DNA from: a marine gamma proteobacterium HTCC2148
GTDB lineage: Bacteria > Pseudomonadota > Gammaproteobacteria > Pseudomonadales > Halieaceae
Direction: 5' to 3'
Assembly: GCA_000156295.1 (NCBI GenBank)
Contig: DS999235.1
Span: 2,389-66,388, forward strand
Length of the DNA stretch: 64,000 bases
Part shown: piece by piece, positions 8,057 to 17,244 of the stretch
Position numbering within the stretch: the stretch's first letter is position 1
How the letters are laid out: every line of letters begins with the position of its first letter
Program-made: the position numbers and the translations under genes
The notes under the pieces: model-generated
The model's database searches: none
Seen by the model: the letters and a program-made list of their open reading frames with translations, nothing else
Told to the model about the DNA's origin: nothing

Positions 8057-9858
8057 GAAAGAGTCTCCGCGATTGATGCCGGAACAGGAATCGGAACGGA
8101 TAGCAGTAACTGCGCATAGCCTTTGCCCTGTGGGTCATTGCGAATGCTGGCTATGCCGCCACCGCCGAGTACCTCGTGCAGTAAGAAGTTAATAGCATTT
8201 GATCCAGGAAGGAGGAATCGCTCCACAGCACCGGGCTCGCTGCTCTCCAGAAAATGCGCAAATCGGTCAGTGACAGCCTCAATACTAAGGGCCTGGTAGA
8301 TGTAAGGCAGATAGCTTGGATCGCGAGCAATGATGCCCACATTGGCTTTAGCCCCCTTGTCGCCGCTGCGTCCCCAGGCGAGTTTTATGAGTGGAACGTT
8401 AACTGATGGTTCCGCGGCCGCACTATCTGGAGCGCATGGTCTTTCGATGTGGTCCACATTAAGCGGTTGCCCGTGCACTTCATCACAGGGAGTCGTCTGT
8501 CCATCGAGGTCAATGCTGACCTCCACTCTTGCCTTGTCGATAAGAAAAGAGAATAAGCGGACAACGGGAGAGGGTTTGGGGCGCCCTCCGGCAAAACCGG
8601 ACAACCCCGGTGGCGTTGCTAGCCCCAGGCCTACAGACTCCTTTAGCATGATGCCAATGCCCATCATGTCCGGATGTTTGGCGGCTATTTTCATCACCAC
8701 TTCACGACAGTCCTCTACTGCTGAAAAATCACCATACTGGCTTTCGGTGCCCAGCAGTTCGATGCTGGTTTCACTGAAGTCGGCAAGGCCAACTGCGCTG
8801 AACACATTGCGTGATGCTTCGAACACGGCTTTGCCCAGGGCGTTTGCCTTGCGATCGGCGTCCAGGCCGTAAAAACTCATATAGACACCGCCACGAAACT
8901 GGTCCGCATAGGTGGCACTGACCTTGTAAGTATCGGGAGCAGGGCGACCCGTTGCGCCGCTAACGCTGACTCTGTTGCCATCCACCTGCGCCAGAACCGC
9001 AGTAGAAAAATCGCAAATCACGTCGGGCAGCATGTACGCCTGTGGATCTCCAATTTCGTAGAGCATTTGTTCGCTGACTGTGCCCACGGTGACCAGACCG
9101 CCAGTGTTAGCCGGTTTGCTGCAGATGAAGTTGCCATCCGCTGCTATCTCGGCGATGGGGTACCCCATATTGGCCATGCCAGTGATCTGCTCCCAGTCGG
9201 TGAAATTACCGCCGGTGGCCTGCGGGCCACACTCGAGTATATGTCCAGCTAAGGAGCCTTGAGCCAACTGGTCAAGATCGTCCCTGTTCCAGTTAAATTC
9301 ATGAATACAGGCACCTAGCGTAACCGCGCTATCCACGCATCGGCCAGTCACTACAATATCGGCACCCAGACCAAGTGCCCTGGCTATTGGGAATGCTCCA
9401 AGATAGGCGTTGATGCTTTGTATTCGCTCTACCGCCGGGAATTCTTCGTCAGAGAACATCTCTCGGACTCCACTATCGGACAGCTGTGCTGTTTGCGGCA
9501 TTAAATCGTCACCACTGACACAGGCGACTTTGAGTGCGAGTCCCTGCGCGGCAATTTCCGCACGCAGTGCATCAGCGCAGGCCCGGGGATTGGTGCCGCC
9601 TGCATTGGAAATGACTTTTACTCCGCGTTCGGCGACCAGGCGCAAGTTCGGTTTCATGGCCGCCGTGACAAAATCGACGGCGTAACCCTTGGTCTCGTCC
9701 TTGGCCCGACCTCTGGCCATGATGGACATGGTGATTTCCGCTAGATAGTCATAAACGATGTAGTCCAGCTCGCCGGCGCTTAGCAGCTGTGGAGTTGCTC
9801 GAGCTGCATCGCCCCAGAAGCCGCTGGCCCCGCCGATGCGCAATACCTTGTCAGACAT
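8053..9858 (-). CDS. atuA: Acyclic terpene utilisation AtuA family protein (DUF1446)
   Basis: Protein of 601 aa starting with the typical RIGGASGFWGDA and containing the family segments AEITMSIMARGRAKD, VISNAGGTNPRACA and IVVTGRCVDSAVTLG. This matches the AtuA/DUF1446 family. In Pseudomonas the gene is essential for citronellol/geraniol use, and a part in cleaving the 3-hydroxy-3-isohexenylglutaryl-CoA product has been proposed but not well proven. It is the first gene of the operon, with AGGGAAG before the ATG, and is divergent from an AraC regulator. The atuB (SDR) and atuD (acyl-CoA dehydrogenase) genes of the Pseudomonas operon are missing here. Confidence 0.82.
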   Translation of the reverse strand: MSDKVLRIGGASGFWGDAARATPQLLSAGELDYIVYDYLAEITMSIMARGRAKDETKGYAVDFVTAAMKPNLRLVAERGVKVISNAGGTNPRACADALRAEIAAQGLALKVACVSGDDLMPQTAQLSDSGVREMFSDEEFPAVERIQSINAYLGAFPIARALGLGADIVVTGRCVDSAVTLGACIHEFNWNRDDLDQLAQGSLAGHILECGPQATGGNFTDWEQITGMANMGYPIAEIAADGNFICSKPANTGGLVTVGTVSEQMLYEIGDPQAYMLPDVICDFSTAVLAQVDGNRVSVSGATGRPAPDTYKVSATYADQFRGGVYMSFYGLDADRKANALGKAVFEASRNVFSAVGLADFSETSIELLGTESQYGDFSAVEDCREVVMKIAAKHPDMMGIGIMLKESVGLGLATPPGLSGFAGGRPKPSPVVRLFSFLIDKARVEVSIDLDGQTTPCDEVHGQPLNVDHIERPCAPDSAAAEPSVNVPLIKLAWGRSGDKGAKANVGIIARDPSYLPYIYQALSIEAVTDRFAHFLESSEPGAVERFLLPGSNAINFLLHEVLGGGGIASIRNDPQGKGYAQLLLSVPIPVPASIAETLS

Positions 9859-10081
9859 TGATTTTTCTTCCCTGTCAGCATGGATGAGAGCAAGCAGTTT
9901 ACTGAATGCATCGAGTCAGGTCATGGGATATGGCGCCATACTCGCAAGAGTTTGCGCCACGCAATGCTCCAAACGCAGATGCCTGCTTGGTGTTGCTGCT
10001 TGCGATAATTCGGGGCTTAGAAAAGCTAATGCTGATATATTGAGGGTCGCATCGCATCGCATCAGGTATTTCCCGCTGCAA

Positions 10082-11176
10082 ATGGTTATTGGCTCACCAA
10101 GCCCAGAGAGTAAATTCGACAATAGGTATGTCCACGCGAGGAGCTTGCGCGGGCTGATGGACCTGGCGACGGCTTTGGGTGCGGATTCAGCTTGTATCGC
10201 GCGAGACGCGGGTCTGGACACCAGTCTTCTGGAAGTTCCCGACGCCCGGGTGCCCGTTGCTGTGTTCTATCAGTTGCAACGAGAGTTTTTACTCCAGACC
10301 GAGAACCCTGACTTCGGGCTGCTCAGTGGTCGAGTGACATACATGGAAGCTGCGCACGTACTGGTGTATCTCGCATCGGCCTCAACGACACTGCGAGACT
10401 GGCTCAACTTAATGCCCAGCGTCTCCAGTCTTCTCGGGGATCTGGGAGTGATCAAAATCACTCGCAACGTGGGTGAGTTCGTCATGGAGTGGCACCCTGA
10501 GGATCCGCCGCAGGCAAAGCGCTGCCTGATCAGCGACAATATCCTGTCGACTACAGTGTTACAGATGGACAGTTACTGCCTGTTGCCTGTGCGTCCACGT
10601 CGTGTTGACTTGTCTTACCCGCGGCCAGAAAATGTTGATGTTCTGGAGTCGACTTTTCGAGCGCCCTTGTTTTTCAATCAGCCCCGCAGCGCGCTTTACT
10701 ACGATCGTAAGGTACTGGATTTCCCCCAGCTACACGTCAGTACGCGTATCTATGAGGCAGTGGAAGAGGAGTTTTCCCTGTTTTTTAGCAGTGATAACTC
10801 AGTAAGCGATCCGTTTTCTCTCGCGCTGCACTCGGCTATTCGACGTCAGGTTCCCCTGGGAGGGGGCTCCATCGACAGCATAGCTAGCCATATGAATATT
10901 TCCCGGCGTACATTGCAGCGTCGTTTAAAAGAGCGAAACACCAATTTCCAGCAGCTGCTGCAGAGCGTTAAATCAGGACTCGCCAAGCGTTACCTGCAAG
11001 AGAACCGACTGAGCGTCATCGAAATCGCTTTTTTGCTAGGCTACGGTGACCCCTCTTCATTCTCAGCAGCTTTCAAAACCTGGCATGACTGTACCCCCAC
11101 AGAGTATCGTCATGACAGTCTGCAACGCCGCCCCCGGGCCGAACATGGCTCGGGTTTGATTCAAGACTCCGACTGA
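10082..11176 (+). CDS. AraC-family transcriptional regulator (OruR/ArgR-like)
   Basis: Regulator with an arabinose-binding-like N-terminal domain (VHARSLRGLMDLATALGAD onward) and a C-terminal AraC helix-turn-helix domain: first helix SIASHMNISRRTLQRRLKE, second SVIEIAFLLGYGDPSSFSAAF with the PTEYR ending. The frame is open back to 9836, but that segment overlaps the divergent atuA start and has no domain character, so the ATG at 10082 is preferred (364 aa). There is no strong Shine-Dalgarno there, which leaves the start uncertain. It is divergent from the atu-like operon and a natural candidate to control it. The 3' end overlaps the convergent crotonase gene by 16 nt. Confidence 0.8.
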   Translation: MVIGSPSPESKFDNRYVHARSLRGLMDLATALGADSACIARDAGLDTSLLEVPDARVPVAVFYQLQREFLLQTENPDFGLLSGRVTYMEAAHVLVYLASASTTLRDWLNLMPSVSSLLGDLGVIKITRNVGEFVMEWHPEDPPQAKRCLISDNILSTTVLQMDSYCLLPVRPRRVDLSYPRPENVDVLESTFRAPLFFNQPRSALYYDRKVLDFPQLHVSTRIYEAVEEEFSLFFSSDNSVSDPFSLALHSAIRRQVPLGGGSIDSIASHMNISRRTLQRRLKERNTNFQQLLQSVKSGLAKRYLQENRLSVIEIAFLLGYGDPSSFSAAFKTWHDCTPTEYRHDSLQRRPRAEHGSGLIQDSD

Positions 11177-12048
11177 TCCCACCAGGGATAGAAGGGCGGC
11201 ATATTGACAGAGCACTTATCGGTAAAATTTGCGGCTCTCTTTTCGCGAAAGGACTGTACGCCCTCTTTGCCACTGCTGAGACTGGCGTAAAAAATCGCCA
11301 GCGAATCCACTTTGTGGGCTTCAATTGGATGTGGCGCCGCAGCATTTCGGTACATCATTTGCCGGGTCAGCGCGATCGCGACGGGACAGTGCTGGGCGAT
11401 TTTTTCGGCAATGCGATAAGCCCCGGCGAGCAACTCGTCGGCCGGCAATACAGACTTTACAAGTCCGGCAGATAGCGCTTCCTCTGGCCCGATAATATCC
11501 GCGGTGTAACACCATTCAAGTGCTTGTGAAACACCGACGATACGGGGTAGAAACCAGGTGGAGCAGGCCTCTGGTGTGATTCCGATTTTGTTAAAAACGA
11601 AGCCAATGCGGGTGTTTTCGGACGCCAGGCGAATATCCATGGCGCAAGTCATCGTCGCGCCTATGCCGACTGCGGCACCATTGATTGCGGCAATCACTGG
11701 TTTTTTACAATCGTAAATGGCGAGAGTTACCCGGCCGCCCGTGTCTCTGACGCCGGAGATAATATCCGGGTCGTTAAGTCTTTTCTCCATGTCTTCCATG
11801 GTCGGTGACCGCGCCTCATCAAGACCAAATACATTGCCTTCTCCCGAGAGGTCCATGCCAGCGCAGAAAGCGCGCCCCGCGCCGGTGACCACAATGGCAC
11901 GAACTTCATCGTCCTCGCTGGCACGGTTAAATGCGTCAATCAGTTCGTGAGCCATGACGATGGTAAAAGCGTTGAGCTGGTCCGGACGATTGAGAGTGAG
12001 GGTTAGAATGTGATTCTTCACTTCATACCGTATTGTTTCATATTCCAT
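11161..12048 (-). CDS. Enoyl-CoA hydratase/isomerase family protein
   Basis: Crotonase-family protein of 295 aa, taking the ATG at 12048 before EYETIRYEVKNHILTLTLN. A longer frame to 12135 exists, but its extra 29 residues do not look like the family. Oxyanion segments are RAFCAGMDLSGE and INGAAVGIGATMTCAMD; the acid EACSTWFLPRIVG fits the hydratase Glu region. It probably hydrates or isomerises an enoyl-CoA in fatty-acid or terpene-derived catabolism. It is convergent with the AraC gene and divergent from the MFS gene. Substrate unknown. Confidence 0.85.
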   Translation of the reverse strand: MEYETIRYEVKNHILTLTLNRPDQLNAFTIVMAHELIDAFNRASEDDEVRAIVVTGAGRAFCAGMDLSGEGNVFGLDEARSPTMEDMEKRLNDPDIISGVRDTGGRVTLAIYDCKKPVIAAINGAAVGIGATMTCAMDIRLASENTRIGFVFNKIGITPEACSTWFLPRIVGVSQALEWCYTADIIGPEEALSAGLVKSVLPADELLAGAYRIAEKIAQHCPVAIALTRQMMYRNAAAPHPIEAHKVDSLAIFYASLSSGKEGVQSFREKRAANFTDKCSVNMPPFYPWWDQSES

Positions 12049-12199
12049 AAATTGTGATCTCGAATGTGTTTTGAGTAATGCCAACGGGGTAAGGCCGGAG
12101 TCGTTTATGTTAACGCCAGGTATTGATATCGACAACGACGAGGATTACATCAGTAGCCTGTTATGGAACAATGACGCGATACCACAGGAAGGATAAGTA

Positions 12200-13509
12200 A
12201 TGAGCGTGACGTCCGCAGTCAGTTCCGATAAAAAAGTCAGTAGCAAAGTCGCCGGCTATGGTTTGTTTATGCTGACGCTGGTTTATGCCTTTAACTTCGT
12301 CGACCGACAGATTCTGGTGATTTTGCAGGAACCCATCAAGAATGACATGGGGCTTTCCGATACTCAACTGGGCCTTTTAAGCGGCTTTTCTTTTGCGTTG
12401 GTGTACATCACAGCTGGTATCCCCATCGCCTACTGGGCCGATCGTACTAACCGTCGCAATATCATCACAGCATCTCTTGCTGTCTGGAGTGGGATGACCG
12501 CTTTGTCGGGTCTTGCGCAGAACTACAGCCAGTTACTGCTGGCGAGAATCGGGGTAGGTATCGGCGAGGCGGGCGGCAGTCCGCCTGCTCACTCGATGAT
12601 TAGTGACTACTACCCGCCGGAGCGCAGAGCAACCGCGATGGCTATCTATACCACCGGGCTCCATCTGGGAATTCTGATGGGGTTTATTGTTGGCGGATTG
12701 ATCAGCGAGTTCTTTGGTTGGCGTATCGCTTTTTTCTCCGTTGGTATTCCAGGGGTGCTGCTGGCAGTTGTCTTTTATTTCACGGTCAAAGAGCCACCGA
12801 GAGGACAATGGGACGAGTCGGTCAACATGGCGCACAAACCGTCTCTGGGTGAGACGCTCAAGCACTTGTCTTCGGTGCGCAGTTTTTGGTATCTGGCCCT
12901 GGCAGCCGGGGCGACATCGTTTGCGGGTTATGGCAATGGCAATTTTGCGCCGTCTTTCCTGATTCGAAATCATGGTTTTAGCGTGGGTGAAGTTGGTGTA
13001 GTACTGGCGATATTTGGCGGTGGTGGGGGCATGATAGGCACGTTTTTGGGCGGCTACCTTACGGACCGCCTGGGTGTGAGAGACCGCCGTTGGTACGTTT
13101 GGTTGCCGGCGGCGGCAGGCATTATTGCGCTACCAATGGGTTTTCCCTACCTGCTGCTAGACAACACAACGGTCGTTATTGGCCTGATGTTCTTTGTTAC
13201 TCTATTTTTAAATACCTACATGGGCCCTGTGGTCGCTACCTGCCACGCATTGGTACCGCCCTCTATGCGTGCCATGACTTCCGCGATACTGTTTTTTGTG
13301 CTGAATATGATCGGGCTTGGGCTTGGACCACTGACGGTTGGTGTCCTCAGTGATTTGTATATGCCGCACTCGGAAACGATGGCTTACGCTATGCAATGTT
13401 GACGGTAGGCTTGTTAAGTTCAATAGGAATAGTGTTGTTCTACTTGGCGGGCAGGCATCTTGAAGCAGACGTCAAGAAAGCCCAGGCAGTTGGCCAGGGC
13501 GATAGCTAA
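12200..13509 (+). pseudogene. Spinster-like MFS transporter, frameshifted near the C-terminus
   Basis: Major facilitator of the spinster-like group: starts near YAFNFVDRQILVILQEPIK, with the cytoplasmic loop motif YWADRTNRRNI. The reading frame from ATG 12200 stops at 13402, giving 400 aa and losing the last helix. Right at that point a second frame carries the expected ending (GLRYAMLTVGLLSSIGIVL, then FYLAGRHLEADVKKAQ) to a stop at 13509. One extra A in the run at 13374-13376 would restore a single protein of about 436 aa. It is either a real 1-nt deletion, a sequencing error in a homopolymer, or a tolerated truncation. Likely an organic-acid or lipid-like substrate exporter/importer of the catabolic region. 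Confidence 0.8.
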
Positions 13510-14183
13510 TGCTCGGTGAGCTTTCGCGCGACCCAATACCAAACAGCCAAATTCATGTTGAGCCCGATATGGCTGCCAAGCACCTCTATATTGTGAACAT
13601 TGGGGTAATCACCTCGCTGAACGGATGTACGCCAATTGACGACACCGTCTCCCCGGGTGTAGATGGCCGTAGTAGGCACCGGTGGCGGGGCGGGGTTCAC
13701 CATCTCCCTGTGATCCCCGGGGTTCAACCTTCTGTAGAGTCGTGAGGCGTGAGATGCCTCTTCATGCCCGGAGCCAAAGGGGCTGCCAAGGGTAATGACC
13801 TGGCGGACAACACCGGGCTCCATGCGAGCAATTTCGCGGGCGTAGATGCCACCTAGAGAATGACCGATCAGGGTCACCTTGCCACCGCCTGCGACAGCAA
13901 GACTCCCCAGCGCCGCGGTAAGACTGTCCTTATCGAAACTGGCAGTACCCAGATTGCGACCCTGCTCCCAGCCACTGGCCTGATACCCCAAACTGTTCAG
14001 GAAGCGAATGAGTGGACCGTTGCCGCCATCATCGCCGAGAAAGCCCGGTATCACCATGACGCTGTGTTTTCCTGTGGCTTTTGGCATTTTGCGCAAAAGT
14101 GGGGCTGCCAGGCCAAGCACGGCAGCATCCAGTAAAGCTCTCGGGCCGTCAGAAAGAGCAAGAGCCAGCGGAGGGGGTTTCAA
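13506..14183 (-). CDS. Lipase-like alpha/beta hydrolase
   Basis: Small alpha/beta hydrolase of 225 aa with the lipase-type core: VMVIPGFLGDDGGN, nucleophile elbow GHSLGG, acid in YTRGDGVVNW and His in VLGSHIGLNMN. The start is TTG at 14183, backed by a GAGGA 8 nt upstream; the next ATG (at the MPKATGK segment) would give a shorter form that still keeps the fold. The GAGGA lies in a small perfect repeat GAGGA-TAT-TCCTC at 14184-14196. A hydrophobic N-terminal stretch (LLDAAVLGLAAPLL) may anchor it. The 3' end overlaps the convergent MFS reading frame by 4 nt. Substrate unknown. Confidence 0.75.
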   Translation of the reverse strand: MKPPPLALALSDGPRALLDAAVLGLAAPLLRKMPKATGKHSVMVIPGFLGDDGGNGPLIRFLNSLGYQASGWEQGRNLGTASFDKDSLTAALGSLAVAGGGKVTLIGHSLGGIYAREIARMEPGVVRQVITLGSPFGSGHEEASHASRLYRRLNPGDHREMVNPAPPPVPTTAIYTRGDGVVNWRTSVQRGDYPNVHNIEVLGSHIGLNMNLAVWYWVARKLTEH

Positions 14184-14521
14184 GAGGATATTCCTCGCAA
14201 TTGTGATAACGATGGCAGTCGTTCATCGAAACTCGCTTGAACGTAGTCTCGGTAGAAACCTGATTCGGGCATCATGTTGCTATAGTCTCTCATCGCACAG
14301 ACAATAATAGCCTCAAAGCGTTTTGTCGAGAGCAGTTGGCACTGCACCAAAATTCCTGAATGGTTGCCTTTGCTAAGGGGCTTCTCCGTGCCAACTTAGG
14401 CAAAATTCTTCGCCGCGAGCTCCGTGAATCAGGCGCAACTTGTAATCGCAGTTCAATAGTGGCATAAAGAGTGCCGAAAATTCCAGACACCGCTAATAAC
14501 TTAATTCAAGGGAGCTCCCCC
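14184..14521. other. Intergenic region, divergent
   Basis: 338 nt between the TTG-start hydrolase and the MaoC hydratase. It must hold promoters for both directions. Apart from the small GAGGA repeat at its left edge and the GGGAG ribosome site at its right edge, I see no convincing gene, repeat or terminator in it. Confidence 0.5.
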
Positions 14522-14986
14522 ATGGCTGTAAAAATTGTACCTAAGGATGAGATGGTTAACGCGATTGGTACCAAATTTGAGCCCGGCGATTGGATCGAGG
14601 TAACTCAGGACCGTATCAATACCTTTGCTGACTGCACCGAGGATCACCAGTTCATTCACGTGGACGAAGAAGCCGCTAAAAATACGCCCTTCGGCACTAC
14701 CATTGCACATGGATTCCTGACACTCTCTTTGCTGTCCAAAATGATAGAGGGCAATGGAGTCGTTCCTGAAAATACGGTCATGGGCCTCAACTATGGCTTT
14801 GACAAGGTTCGCTTTCTTGCACCCGTCGCCTCTGGCAAGCGTGTGCGCTGCCACTCTGAAGTGCTAAACGTGGATCGTAAAGACGATAACCGATTCCTGA
14901 TAAAGCAGGGGGTTTCCGTTGAGATCGAGGGCGAGGACACGCCGGCGCTGGTTGCCGAGTGGCTTTCCATGGTCATCACTGGCTAG
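14522..14986 (+). CDS. MaoC-like (R)-enoyl-CoA hydratase
   Basis: Hot-dog-fold hydratase of 154 aa. The R-hydratase catalytic segment is clear: FADCTEDHQFIHVDEEAA with the Asp and His, followed by FGTTIAHGFLTLSLL. It adds water to a 2-enoyl-CoA, giving the (R)-3-hydroxy product. The start is ATG 14522, with GGGAG 7-8 nt upstream; a longer frame back to 14471 has no ribosome site. It is the first gene of a plus-strand beta-oxidation set and lies 89 nt before the SDR gene. Pairing with that SDR recalls the two halves of the eukaryotic D-bifunctional enzyme. Confidence 0.88.
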   Translation: MAVKIVPKDEMVNAIGTKFEPGDWIEVTQDRINTFADCTEDHQFIHVDEEAAKNTPFGTTIAHGFLTLSLLSKMIEGNGVVPENTVMGLNYGFDKVRFLAPVASGKRVRCHSEVLNVDRKDDNRFLIKQGVSVEIEGEDTPALVAEWLSMVITG

Positions 14987-15075
14987 GAAACGATTAAACT
15001 CGCTGCCATCGATGTTATCCCCACGCAGGCGGGTGATGACTGCGCAAAAAATTTATCCCATAGGAGTGTTTAACA

Positions 15076-15996
15076 ATGTCTATTCGCTATGACGGCAAAG
15101 TTGCCATCGTTACCGGTTCTGGCCAGGGTCTGGGCCGTAGTCATGCCATCGAACTTGCCAAGCGCGGCGCCAAGGTGGTCATCAATGACCTGGGCGGCAG
15201 TGTTGATGGCTCAGGCGCAGGTTCGGAGTCCGCACAGGCTGTGGTTGCTGAGATTGAGGCGCTGGGTGGTGAAGCTATCGCCAATGGCGCAAACGTCGCC
15301 AACTACGAAGAAGTTGAAGCGATGGTCAAGCAGACCATGGATAAATGGGGCCGGGTAGATATTTTAGTCAACAACGCTGGAATTTTGCGCGATAAAAGTT
15401 TTGCCAAGTGCGACCTTGACGATTTCAAGCTGGTGGTGGATGTGCACCTGATGGGCACGATTAATTGCACCAAAGCCTGCTGGGATATCATGCGTGAGCA
15501 GGCCTATGGCCGTGTTGTGGTCACAACCTCTTCTTCGGGCATGTACGGAAACTTCGGTCAAACCAACTACGGCAGTGCAAAGATGGGTGTAATTGGCGCC
15601 ATGAATACGCTGGTGCAGGAAGGGGCCAAGTTCGATATACGCGTCAATGCCCTGGCGCCCACTGCTGGAACACGCATGACTGAAGGGCTGATTCCTGAAG
15701 AAGCCTTTGCATTGCTCACGCCCGAGACAGTGACGCCAGCGGTTCTGTACATGGTCAGCGAGGACGCTCCAAACAAAACGATTATCTGCGCCGGCGCGGG
15801 CGCTTACTCGGTGAGTAAGATTGTCGAAACCGACGGCGTGTGGCTTAAGCCAGAGGATCAGACCCCGGAAGGCATCGCTGCGAACTGGGACGCTATTACC
15901 TCCCCGGTGAATGAACGCCAGCCAGAAGCGGGCTTTGAGCAGACCGTCAAGTTTACCGGTAAGGCGATGGAAGGCCTTGGTTTGGTAGACAAGTAA
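15076..15996 (+). CDS. SDR-family 3-hydroxyacyl-CoA dehydrogenase, MFE-2-like
   Basis: Short-chain dehydrogenase of 306 aa: NAD(P) motif TGSGQGLGRSHA, NNAGI, catalytic Ser in TTSSSGMYGNFGQ, and YGSAK with the Tyr-Lys pair. The longer length, the N-terminal segment VVINDLGGSVDGSG and the C-terminal extension match the dehydrogenase part of peroxisomal multifunctional enzyme type 2, which oxidises (R)-3-hydroxyacyl-CoA. AGGAG precedes the ATG by 8 nt. It follows a MaoC hydratase and precedes a thiolase, so hydration, oxidation and thiolysis are encoded in order. Confidence 0.87.
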   Translation: MSIRYDGKVAIVTGSGQGLGRSHAIELAKRGAKVVINDLGGSVDGSGAGSESAQAVVAEIEALGGEAIANGANVANYEEVEAMVKQTMDKWGRVDILVNNAGILRDKSFAKCDLDDFKLVVDVHLMGTINCTKACWDIMREQAYGRVVVTTSSSGMYGNFGQTNYGSAKMGVIGAMNTLVQEGAKFDIRVNALAPTAGTRMTEGLIPEEAFALLTPETVTPAVLYMVSEDAPNKTIICAGAGAYSVSKIVETDGVWLKPEDQTPEGIAANWDAITSPVNERQPEAGFEQTVKFTGKAMEGLGLVDK

Positions 15997-16048
15997 ATAA
16001 TATCGAGGGTGCCTTTGGTGCCCTGTTTTGTATTACTGGAGAAAGATC

Positions 16049-17227
16049 ATGAAAGAAGCAGTCATTGTATCCACTGCACGTACACCGATCGGCAAAGCCT
16101 ACCGCGGTGGGTTTAATAATTTGGGCGGCGCCAGTCTGGGCGCTGCATCTGTTGCCGAGGCGGTCAAGCGTGCCGGTATTGACCCCGGCGAAGTTGAAGA
16201 CATCATTATGGGCTGTGCGCTGCAGCAGGGGCCAACCGGTGCCAATGTGGCTCGCCAGATTGCTTTGCGCGCAGGACTGCCCATAACGACCTCTGGGATG
16301 ACTCTGGACCGCCAGTGCTCTTCTGGCCTGATGGCGGTTGCAACTGCAGCCAAGCAGGTGATGTACGACGGAATGGACGTGGTTGTTGGTGGTGGCCTGG
16401 AATCGATCTCTTTGGCCCAAACCGAGCACATGAACCTGCATCGCTTCGTGGATGAAGAGCTGATGGCAATGCATCCTAATATTCATATGCCTATGCTGCA
16501 GACCGCCGAGACGGTTGCCCAACGCTACAATATCTCTCGCGATGCAATGGACGAATACGGCCTGCAGTCTCAGCAACGGACAGCCGCTGCCTATGAATCT
16601 GGCAAGTACGCAGATGAGCTGGTTGATGTCTCTTGCATGCGCACGGTTTGGAACAAAGAAACGGGTGAGGCCTCTGAGGCTGAAGCGACTGTATCTGCTG
16701 ATGAAGGTTTGCGCGCCACGACAGCTGAAGGCCTGGCCAATCTAAAGACGGTTGTTGAAGGGGGCACGATTACGGCGGGTAACGCCTCACAGCTGTCTGA
16801 CGGTTCTTCTGCGCAGGTCGTGATGGATGCCAAACTGGCGGAGCAGCGAGGTCTCGAGCCCCTGGGTATTTATCGCGGTATCGCAGTTGCCGGCTGTGAG
16901 CCTGATGAAATGGGTATAGGCCCGGTATTTGCTGTGCCCAAATTGCTCAAGCAACACGGTTTGTCGGTGAATGATATCGGCCTGTGGGAGCTGAACGAGG
17001 CGTTTGCCGTGCAGGTCATCTACTGTCGTGATCAGCTGGGTATCGACAACGACAAGTTGAACGTTAACGGCGGCGCGATCTCCATCGGTCATCCTTACGG
17101 GATGAGCGGGTCACGCATGATTGGTCACGCCTTGATTGAAGGCAAGCGCCGCGGCGTGAAGTACGTGGTAATTACCATGTGCGTTGGTGGCGGCATGGGT
17201 GCGGCTGGCTTGTTCGAAGTTGCCTGA
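16049..17227 (+). CDS. Acetyl-CoA acyltransferase (thiolase)
   Basis: Thiolase of 392 aa from ATG 16049 (TGGAG upstream; a 7-codon-longer frame is not supported). The nucleophilic Cys lies in [12 protein letters not shown], the His in [17 protein letters not shown], and the second Cys in [14 protein letters not shown]. It cleaves 3-ketoacyl-CoA with CoA in the last step of beta-oxidation. It lies between the SDR and the oxidoreductase, which starts 17 nt after it, so they are very probably one operon. Confidence 0.92.
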   Translation: MKEAVIVSTARTPIGKAYRGGFNNLGGASLGAASVAEAVKRAGIDPGEVEDIIMGCALQQGPTGANVARQIALRAGLPITTSGMTLDRQCSSGLMAVATAAKQVMYDGMDVVVGGGLESISLAQTEHMNLHRFVDEELMAMHPNIHMPMLQTAETVAQRYNISRDAMDEYGLQSQQRTAAAYESGKYADELVDVSCMRTVWNKETGEASEAEATVSADEGLRATTAEGLANLKTVVEGGTITAGNASQLSDGSSAQVVMDAKLAEQRGLEPLGIYRGIAVAGCEPDEMGIGPVFAVPKLLKQHGLSVNDIGLWELNEAFAVQVIYCRDQLGIDNDKLNVNGGAISIGHPYGMSGSRMIGHALIEGKRRGVKYVVITMCVGGGMGAAGLFEVA

Positions 17228-17244
17228 TTGACTGGAGATTTATG

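Noticed and set aside
9836-10081. Longer N-terminus for the AraC regulator
   Set aside because: The extra residues overlap the divergent atuA start and lack domain character; a start at 10082 fits the family length.
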